From Whitmania pigra (lineage: Eukaryota > Annelida > Clitellata > Hirudinida > Haemopidae): a stretch of 64,000 nucleotides of DNA. Below are positions 54,294 to 64,000 of the stretch, in pieces. The first letter of the stretch is position 1; the number at the start of each line of letters is the position of its first letter. Below the pieces are notes generated by a model that was given only the letters and a program-made list of their open reading frames with translations, made no database searches and was not told where the DNA came from. The stretch spans positions 845,001 through 909,000 of the forward strand of contig JAJTWR010000332.1 in the NCBI GenBank assembly GCA_021613335.1. The letters are read 5' to 3'. The position numbers and the translations under genes were made by a program.

Positions 54294-57200
54294 TCAATAA
54301 AGTCCATCATGATGTCTGTGCGTGAGGAGCTTGGAATCTTTCTTGATCTTCACCTTTAGTTGACTGATGAGCCTACAACAACAAACATATTAGTAGGTGA
54401 GAAATTACATGGTTTTGGTGTACATTCATGTAAATATCACTAGACTTCAGACAAGATTAATAGCCCAAAGATAAGTGGTTAAACACCTTTCATTCAAAAA
54501 CAGGAACACAAACTCACACCATAAACACAAAATAAAACCAACCATCTCCTCCAGCAACCGGATTCCCATCCTGAAAGTTCGACTCGATGCACGTGGATGA
54601 CGTCTCCTTGACGACGGTCTTTGTTTCGGTGCTGAGACCGTGAGGGTCAGTTAAGGTGTGCAGAGTGGTTTTGATGACCATCTTGTTCTCGACGATGTCG
54701 TGGCTGGTCATCACCATCACAGTGTCGTCGTCACCTTCCCCGAGGTGGCATTTGACACTATCCTCCAAAAGTTCGTCGGACGATTCGTTCTGGATGGTGG
54801 TGGTGGTAGTGGTTGTTGTCGAGTACTTCTTCACATCCAAAATGATTTCTTGAGGCTTCTTCTTCTCCCCTTCATCTGTAGTACCTGCACTGCTGCTGGT
54901 GTTGGTGAAAGTTGTTGTGGTGGTTGTTTGTGTTGCTCCATTGTCTCCACCCTCCTTGACATCCACGGTAGTTTTTAGTGTCGGTTCAGCACTTTTTTCA
55001 ACATTATCATCCGGCTTTTGTTTCTCAGACTCATTTTTATCCGTTCCATTTTCAGTTACCTCCTTTGCAGATTCATGCATTGGAGAAGTTTCTCCCTCTT
55101 GGACTACCACAACCACTTCGGACTCTTGGACCGGTGCTGGCTCTTCACTGGCAGGAGGAACCCTCATGCCCTCCTTCAAAGGCAGAGAAGATTGTGGCAG
55201 AGCTCTGTAGACCGTAGACAGAGAAAACGAAGACAGTTCTTCTTCGGACGATCTGTAAACTGCCACTCCGTTGCTCAAAAACCAACACTGTCCAACCAAG
55301 TCACTAAAAAGATACCATGAAAAATAATAGCACTCTTAGCCCATGAATCTGACATAAAGCATCTAAGACGTTTTTAAACCTACCAATCAGATGTTGCAAG
55401 CTGTATGGCAGGAATTTTGACTTGAAACTTGAGTGATGGCAAACTGATGATGGACACATCACCAGCACTGGTAATGCACACCATTGCATTTTCAGAATAT
55501 GAATCATCTAGTTGATTCAAACGCTTAGCATTAGGGTCGTGATTGTGGTTATAAGCTGTGAATCGTCGAAATACCTGATTTGTTTTTGAAGTTCTGAACT
55601 GTGACTGCACAGATACGTCCTTCATCTCTGTTCTTGAACAGCTTGTGCTTATTCTGAGCCTTTAGACCAGGGAGGGAAAATATCTAAAGGACAACGTCAT
55701 TCAGAAGTTAAATAACATCTAGCAGAAAGCATAAACATTGTCACAACTATGTAACAAACTCAAACGACCTTGATTTGCTCCCATGAACACACCACGAGTC
55801 TATGACCTTGAGCTGTTGCATCGGGCTGTGATTGCCCATTGGTTCCTTCAAGAACTGGACCCCCAACTTGTTTCCCAGTTTCATCAATAACAAGCAAGTT
55901 GCACACTGGAGCTCCATGTTTTAAGTGAATTTCTTTGGCTGAATAAAGCAATAATAGTTAATTAGTAATAAGGAGTAACAACAAAAGTACGTCTGCAGAG
56001 ATAAATAAAAATGTGAGAGACTAGCAATAAACTAAAACACAAAGACTAACCAAGAACAGCAGAAACATCCTCTTGATCCCTGTTTGTGCCTTGTGGCACT
56101 ACCATCTGATAAGCAAAAATCTTTCCATCGCTAAGTCCAATCCAGAACGTGGGACTGGTGGCATTGTTTGCTTCATAAATAAAAAACGATACGAATAAGC
56201 TCTCCATTTTATTTTTCAATCTTTATCAACAATAACAACAACGAGGATAATTAACCCCTCGACAACAGCAAGTACTGGTTGTAAGTTGAATAATATATTA
56301 CAAAACTATAATCAATATTACAATCAATGATATAATGATATAAAACTGCTTACAGCGACTGAGGCAGGTGCTGATCAACTTAACACAGGACACACTGCTG
56401 CTCGAGCTGAAGGGTGACTTGGAAGGGGTGGATGTGACATCAAAAGTAACTCCTTCTCTCTTAAGCGTCGACCCCCTGCTTTGGGGTTCTGCCTGAACTT
56501 CTTCCTGCTTTTTGTTCTCTTCGCCCGTTCCTCCGTTCGCTGCAGCAGATTCTTCCGTTGACTTTTTCACTTCGACTGTTTCCCCGTCCTCGGTTTCTTT
56601 CTTGACCGTCGTGGTCGTCGTTGAGATATTAGTAGTGGTTATTGTGGTAATCACTTCAGATTTCTTGGATGGAGTCACTTGATCAATCCTGAAAAAGCGT
56701 AAATGCTCCTCAGCATCCCTCTGCCAACGATTTTCATCAAACCATACACACGAACACAATGAAGCAACAACTTAATGGCTCACTTATGCTCCTTTATTTC
56801 CTGCGAGAGAACTTTAACATTCCCTCCTGTTTCCTGAGGAGACGTTTCATCACCTTTCTCTTCTTCCTTATCTTTCAGTCCGATCTTTTCCATCCCATTC
56901 TCAACTCCATTGACAACCTTCTCCTGCACATTCTTTGCCACTCCTTCTAATTCCTCAACCACTTCTCCCACAACTTCAGCTGTCTTTTCCAGCACTTCAA
57001 CAGCAGCGTCTTCAGCATTTTCTACTACCCCCTTTTGAGGAGTGGATGGAACCTCCTCTGGTGACTTGGACGAAGCAGGTTTTTTCTTGATGCTCCTTAT
57101 TGATTCCCTTAGTGACTGCTGGAAAGATCTGCTTCTGGAGACCGATCCCCTTCCACCTATACAAGTTAATAAGAACTCAATGATGACCTTTCAAAAGTTC

Positions 57201-60200
57201 TCACAAGAAATATAATCCTTAAAATGTCACAAAACCACCAACCTGTCACAGCTGTGCATTTGCTGATGACAGTTTTCTTCCTCAAATAATCGAAAAGAAC
57301 AAAACCATTGGACGTTCCGACAGCCATCCTGGGTAATAAATTGGTTATTAACCATTCTCTCAACAGCCAAATAACTTTCCACAATGCCTTTTTTTAAAAC
57401 ATAATATGAATTACAAATATACTCAAAAAGCCTAAGAAGTCTGGATATTGGTTATTCAATAAAAATCTAATGGATTTAGTTATTTTGGAGAGAATTATCC
57501 AACCATAATCAATTAGTCCAACTTACAATTGCCAATCAGATCTGAGAGCCAAGTCAGAACAGGGGTGGATGCCATCAACTTGAAGGATGCAAACAATGCT
57601 CAGCAGGCCAAAATCCAGCTCCTGATCCTCTGAAACTTTATTCTTGATGATCAAACTCTCAGAATGGGGTCCTTTACCAAGCAAGTCAATGAAGACTGCT
57701 TCATTAGGAAGAGTTTTATTATCTTGATTGTCAAGACTGGTCAACAACACCTGACCGGTAGCTCCGCCAACAGCCAGCAGCCCGCTCTCGGGACAGAATG
57801 CAATCTTGGTTATGGAAAGTCGCGGGTCGTCATGCTTCGGTGAGAAATAGGTGACCTGAAGACGATCACACGAATTGGAAGTGAGGAGAATGTTGCCACT
57901 ATAAATTTCGAGCGCACGACAAAAGCCGTTGCGAGATCTTCATGACAACTCATATGTCTCAATTGAATGTACGCAAATGTTAGTAACCACATTTTCCAAT
58001 AACCTTTCTGAATGGTGGCCAGGTGTCATCAGTTACTTCATTCTGATTTTCTTCAATCCATTTTCCAGAATTCTGAAAGACATCACCGGTGGACCAAGTG
58101 AAAATCTTCTTCAATCCAGTCGAACCAGATTGCCAGAACACTACATCTCCATTCTCGTGCCTGTTCAGAATAAATATTAAACATTACATTCTGCATTCAG
58201 TCAAGAAGAATACATTGACATTTCTAACCCAGTCAGAACTAAATCAGAATTATCTTTCTCTGAGGAAGTCACCTGTCCACCTTTTAGTGTCCAATCCTAT
58301 CCAAACATCATGTTGGTTTAGAAAGGTTAAAATCCTCGTCACAACACAGTTGATAAACCTTAAGGTGATTTTTTGCAGCTTTCCTCCTCACAAAGTCAAT
58401 TTTGATCCAAATATTCTGGGGCACAGAAGGGTAGTGAGCCAGGCAAGACACAGGGCTGCTGTGAACTCGAGAAACTTGCAACGGGTTCAACAGAGGCCAG
58501 TCCTCTGAGGCAAGATCAACCACTAGCAATTCCTCCAGTGTTAAGATGAGCAAAGTATGTGGGTTGTCAAAGGCTGGAAATCATTTGATATGAGCAATTC
58601 TGAACATTCTAGGGAATTTTTAATTTATCTGAGTAAATACTTACTGGTTAGATCACACTTCCCCTCTTTCTCATCAGCATCACACAACACCAAGAAATCA
58701 ACGAGGCGTGACTTGAGATCAAACACCACATGCTTGCTGGAATGCATAACAGTAACCGTACTCTTTTCCCCAAAGTTGGATTTGGGCATGCCCCCACTGA
58801 ATATCAGGAATGGTGACTTGCTGCAAAGAATATACCTTGTCAAAACTTGTTAAAAATTGATATGAGGTAGCAAATAGACCTGTTTCTAGAAGTACTCTTA
58901 GTAATAATCTTTGAGATCTCCTTGCAGGCAAAAGGACCTGAAAATTTTAAAAGAAATTTATCAGCAAAAAATGAGTGCACTAATAAGAATGCATTTATGA
59001 ACAGCATGCTTAGATTCACAGCATTAGACTCACCATATGGAGTGGTGGCATTCTCCACGTGCTTCAAAATGTTCTCCACATTCCATGTCATGTGACTGCC
59101 ATCAGCATGACAAGTCACTATTTCTGTGCCACATCTGTCAAAGGAAGCCCACTCCAAAGGCTAAAAAAATTGTCGAATTACATTCAATTTGAGTAGAAGA
59201 TGTTAACTATAGTCCGTAAATATATTGCAAACGGTTTGTGTTTTTGTGTCAAATCCATAACAGTTACTGGTAAGCTCAATTGCTAAATTATTCACCATGG
59301 CAGTCTTAAATATGAACACAGGCAACCAATCTCACTTGATTTGTTCCAAAACATCTTTCTGCTCTCTTGTCCTTTCCATTCCAGCAAATCATGATGCCCT
59401 CTTGATAACCAATCAGGAACTGGAATGTCATAGTTTTGATCCATGGTTACAACATTCATTGTAATATCGCACAAGTGGCTTAATTTTGTTGAATTCAGTC
59501 AGCAGGCAGTAAATTAGAAAATCAATGGTAATTATAACTCACACAACTGTCAGAAAAAGGCTGTGGAGCTATAATCTTGATTGTGGCAACTTTTGACTTT
59601 TGCTCTTCGGATGCTCTTAAAATGAAATCTTAATTCAATTATTTCAATAATAATATAATAATATTAAAGATAATTTAATAAAATGCAATTGACTTACTAA
59701 ATACACACAACTTACTAAAAAAAACTGATATCTGTAGACACCAAATATATCATGCAAACTGGTGTAAGGTAAACTCCCAATAATGAAAGTGAGTGGAGAC
59801 ACAAACAAAGTAAAGTTGAAGGAGACACAAAAGCAAAACCTCCTAAAAGACAAAAAACACTGAGACTAGAAAATACGTTTGCAGGGGTCCACAGATTAAT
59901 TAATCAAAGCACTGAGAAGGTGAACATACTATCTTGATAAAGCTTTTTAATCATAAATTCGTATCTTTTTAAAGCGTGAGAAAGTGTTGAGATAACAACT
60001 CCCTTAAATGATCAGAGGATGCACTAAGAAAGGTCAAAATAGGAATAAGGATGAGGGTTAATTATTATTAATCATTTAGAGAAATTATTATTTTTATTAT
60101 TATTTTTCTCCTTAAACTTGTCTAGGACCAACCAAAGACTTTGACCTCTTCAAGTTATTTCTCATCATTAAAGCATTCTTCACGTGGCAATCAAAAGCAG

Positions 60201-62108
60201 AAGGCTCGGCTCAAGTAATGACATGAATAATAATGTGATTAATAGTGATATTTCACAGATGACAAGTGACACTTACAAAACCATCAAAATGGCTGACATA
60301 ACATTAATTTAATTTTAATTAGCATTAATTTTAAGAATTGTACTTTGGAGAAGGAAAGTAACTTATTATTCCACTTCACTCTCATACTTCAAATTTTAAG
60401 TGTATATGATGATGACGATGATGATGCAGAAAAACACACCCTGGACCTTTTGAGCAAACAATGGGTCAATGACAAGTGAAACCACAAGAACAATGTCAAT
60501 ACAAATGCAGCCAATAATATCCAGTTATAGCCAGGTGCAGAATGCAGGGGATATTAGAAGAATGAAATTCTATGATATAGACTCTGTGGATGAAAATCAT
60601 TGCATGCATTAAAATGCTCATCATGGTTGAAATAATTGCTTGTGCTTGAAAGCTTACAAGTAAATAAAGAGATTAGAGATGTTTATTGCCATCCTTCCCC
60701 ACAATTCACTGTAATAATCATTACAGACAGATGCATATCTGACCATCTTTCCAGACAATGTCAAATGAATATGCATTTATTTATTTAAAAATAAATTATG
60801 TGCAAAATCAATTTATTATTAACATGTTAAATGAAAATGAATGTCAACAAGCTCATCATACATTGAATTAAACTGCCAAATAAGGCAATGTAAGCATGTT
60901 ACTATATACAATTAAATTATAATAATATACATAAAACATGCTCGATAAAACATAACAACTTTGCATAATAATAATACTAGTAATAGTTAATTAATAATAA
61001 GTATAACTTATATTAAATTCAAATACTTAAAAATATGTATTATTAAAATAAAGCAAATAATGTTCCACTAAAAACTCCCTAAGTTCTACTTAAAGTGTCA
61101 TTAAAGTGGCTTATCACGTGAGTGACATTAAACATAAAAAAATTCATAAAAATTAAGTAAGTGGCTTAAAGATCTACATCCGCTTTTCTGTCACAACATG
61201 GGACATTATGAATGATGTCTGCAGAAATTCCCAGAAACATTAAGTTATTGAGGAACAAAGTAAGCTTAAATGACTCTTGTTTAGCGCCTAACTTTATTTT
61301 TAAGCATTAATGGAACAAATAACAAATGGTAATGCAACTCCTCCTAATAAAATGCATCAAAACAGTCATTTACAATAAGTTACAATAAGTTTGTCACCCA
61401 ATCATTTCATATCAGTCCTTGTCATGATTGCCATGAAATCAAAACATGCAGTTTTTAAGGACACAGGCCTAATTAAGGTGCAAGTGATTAACTTAATCAC
61501 AAAAGAAGATAAGGTACTGATAAATAATACAATAATCGATACTGATCATTATCATCATTAATACACAGATCACACCGACTTGCAGTGCCATCTAAGCAAT
61601 TGCAGGAAGAATAAATGCACGTACATCTTGAGCAGTTCCTCTTGCTTGATGGTTTCATCTTCTTTCAGCTGGAAACTCCCAACGTCGAGGACATGAATGT
61701 CTCCTGCTGGATGGGCTGAGAAAAGTAGGTCAGCAGAGTTCAGGGTCAAGCATGCAACCCACTTTTCTATCTTCTCTCTGAAATGAGTGAAATGTCTCAA
61801 CACAACCTTAATGATTAAAGAGGATTGAAAATAAAGTGTGGCACTAATTAAAACAACACTTATTTGGTTTTTTCACATGATTTTGTTTTTCAAATAATTT
61901 TAAATTTCACACAAACTGCACTGAAACCGACCACAACTCCAAATTATTAAGCCATAATAATACCAGGACCTGAATAAAAAACCTTTATTTCAGTATCTAG
62001 GCCTGACAGCTATGAACTTTATTTTTACTGTTATTATTATTATTATTTGCATAGTTAAACAGAAATTAACTTTATAATACCCAATGGGAAAAACCCCCTT
62101 TTTATCAT

Positions 62109-62153
<45 letters not shown>

Positions 62154-63958
62154 ACTGTAGCCTTGAAGCAGCTGTGCGTCAGACACTTATTAAAATAATG
62201 TTATTTTATTAAGCCAATTTAAGTAGGCATCCCCTTCTGATTGTGTTAAAGATATAATTATAGACATTAGTTACATTTCAACTTCTCACTTACACAGTCC
62301 ATTTATCTTAGCTCAAGCTAAGTGGTTTTATCAAGATAACATAGCAATGTTAAGGAAGCTAAATATATTTTATTATAATTATTATTGGCACTAAAACTGG
62401 CCACAACTTAACTGATGAATGCATCAGTACAAGATTAACATAGACTCATTTTGAGTGACAAATTATAAAATTAATTTTATGAATGAATTAACTTTTAACA
62501 GTCATGACAATTATCAGCAAATAAAGAATAATTACTTGTCATGTGGTGTGAAAGTGGCAACAGTGGTGAGAATGGGATATCCGTCTGCAGTGATGTTCAT
62601 CTCCCATTTGTAGATGGACCTGTCCTTACTCAGAGTGATCAGTCGAGCCTGTCCGTGGACAAAACATTTTGACTGAAATGACTTAATGAAAAGAACGTAA
62701 TGTCAGGTCAACAAGATAAGTTCAACAATTTTCTCCATGTTGAAAATCTAAGAGCAATACATGCACAAGGCAGATAATAGGCAAACGATGGCAGCCACAA
62801 ATATGATATCATGATTTGAGTAGTTATCGTTAATGATTGATGAAACATCCACTACGAAGTGACTATGAGGCAGCGCAATTTTTGACAATAGAAAAACGCA
62901 ACCTCCAATCACGATAAACACTTCATATTCATCATGAGATCATGAACGAATAAGCTTACATGAACAAGCTTATGTTGAGTAATCATGTCGCCAGCTGTTA
63001 AACATGGTTAAACATGCACAAACAAAAATGTATACATATCTGTTGCACACAACCTTCACAACTTGCTCATTGATTTTACCATCATCATCACCATCACCAT
63101 CATTAATCTTGACACTCACCTGCTCCTCAAGGAAAAATATCTTTTCGATTGCTGAAGAGTTAGGATGTTCTGCATAGAACTGCACTCCAGATTTTCCATA
63201 GCTATGGAATAGACCATAGTTAAACTTAAAACTTTCTATTTTGAGCTATCCTGACACATGACCAAATTGTTGTTTAAAAATTATAAAAGTCAAGACAAAC
63301 CATGTAATCCCAATAAGTAGGTTGGTTGAGTAATTAGTTATTATGTTAATTTAAAAACAAAATAAACATTCCATATATTTTTCATACCTCTTCAGACAAA
63401 TTACAATATATCATAATGAGGAAAACAACAAACAGATGCACATGAAGCACTCAAGAAATTCACATTATGGATCCACAAAGCATAAACTCCAAAGAATGAT
63501 GCCACAGTTATATATCAATGTTCCATATAAACATTTTTATACAAATGTTCTGTTTAGATGTTTCTGAAGTTTGTTTTACCAGCCCCAATTACAGGGGGTA
63601 TTTCAATCACTTCATCTCAATATTGATGAAAAGACCATAAAATGCCACAAGGCACAGAGTATAAAATTTTAATACATTCATGACTCACATTCTCAATGAA
63701 CCATCCTCAGATCCAATAGCCAAAAACCCAAGTTTGGAATCAAAGGCCATGGAGGATGGTTGATTTGGAAGTCCATGTATCAGACCCTGATCATTTGAAG
63801 TGTAAAATTGTATTTCACCAAATCGTATTCAACTTAGTGACCATAAACATATTTCAACCTTCTTGTATGAGAACAATTCATTAAGAAGTTGTCTTCTTGC
63901 CTCTTCTTCTTTGCTGTTGGGCTTAATCAATTTCAATTTTCGAAGCACAGACTCCATT
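54294..63958 (-). CDS. LLGL: Lethal giant larvae homologue (LGL/LLGL), WD40 polarity protein
   Basis: Twenty-three exons: 63958-63859, 63786-63689, 63201-63120, 62648-62536, 61777-61625, 59615-59543, 59419-59336, 59160-59034, 58937-58880, 58820-58645, 58573-58359, 58296-58229, 58160-58004, 57855-57527, 57328-57243, 57156-56784, 56688-56354, 56170-56051, 55938-55769, 55683-55575, 55555-55384, 55303-54518, 54372-54294. Phases match throughout except one extra base in exon 1 near 63900 (about 1353 residues if discounted). Signature stretches: HGLPNQPSSMAFDSKLG, LIGYQEGIMICWNGK, HADGSHMTWNVE, FSGGMPKSNFGEKS, LEELLVVDLASEDWP, DDTWPPFRK, GTSNGFVLFDYLRKKTV, AKEIHLKHGAPV and ITSAGDVSIISLPSLKF. The aPKC-target basic motif is kept as RSRSFQQSLRESIRSIKKK. 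LGL opposes aPKC to set basolateral identity and binds syntaxins (family knowledge). The region around the basic motif and the C-terminus is expanded with Glu/Lys- and Thr-rich sequence, making it longer than vertebrate LLGL (about 1060). Confidence 0.9.
59616..61624 (-). other. LGL intron 5 (2 kb)
   Basis: The longest LGL intron, between exons 5 and 6. AT-rich with a short gatgatgacgatgatgatg tract near 60407-60426; no transposon or nested gene is recognised. Confidence 0.6.
62107..62155. repeat. (ATC)n microsatellite in LGL intron 4
   Basis: About sixteen atc units (first ones slightly interrupted) within the intron between LGL exons 4 and 5. A short (ATT)n tract precedes it at 62030-62048. 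Confidence 0.9.
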
Positions 63959-64000
63959 TTGTTTTCTAACAATAACAACAAAAAAAGTTTCGTAAAAAGT

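Overview
This window is animal nuclear DNA. It is AT-rich, carries many (TTA)n and (ATC)n microsatellites, and its genes are spliced with GT-AG introns. Several metazoan genes can be rebuilt exon by exon in continuous reading frame: PTAR1, NDOR1, selenoprotein S and lethal giant larvae (LGL). Compact introns, AT richness and the mix of CR1-like LINEs, hAT, Tc1/mariner and Helitron relics fit a lophotrochozoan or similar invertebrate. A leech- or annelid-like source is a guess, not something the sequence proves.

Layout. 1-3.6 kb is intergenic with no gene I can support. 3.6-5.9 kb (minus) is a complete seven-exon PTAR1. 6.2-15.0 kb (plus) is a 17-exon NDOR1 transcribed divergently from PTAR1; its intron 13 holds a nearly intact 4.4 kb CR1/L2-like LINE (about 9.0-13.4 kb). 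15.7-46.3 kb is a run of plus-strand genes for lineage-specific proteins: Lys/Ser/Glu-rich low-complexity bodies, short repeats, and often Cys-containing C-termini (eight larger genes plus one 81-aa gene of four exons). Two of them share a C-terminal domain and two share an HPSG-x-SF motif. This run is broken by LINE, MITE, Helitron, mariner and hAT relics. 46.6-51.9 kb (plus) is selenoprotein S, whose reading frame ends in UGA-Gly-stop, with a SECIS-like hairpin in the 3' UTR; its last intron holds hAT, LINE and SINE debris. 54.3-63.96 kb (minus) is LGL, 23 exons, about 1350 residues with a long Thr/Glu-rich C-terminal part.

The conserved genes have unrelated jobs: a RabGGTase-type alpha-repeat protein, cytosolic Fe-S electron transfer, ER stress/ERAD, and cell polarity. 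The most novel content is the 30 kb tandem run of fast-evolving Cys/Lys-rich proteins. The most easily missed content is the selenocysteine codon, which simple ORF calling reads as a stop.

Three reading-frame breaks deserve attention: a 1-nt break in LGL exon 1, a 1-nt break in LINE ORF2, and a spot in NDOR1 that needs a 43-nt intron. Each may be real or a sequence error.
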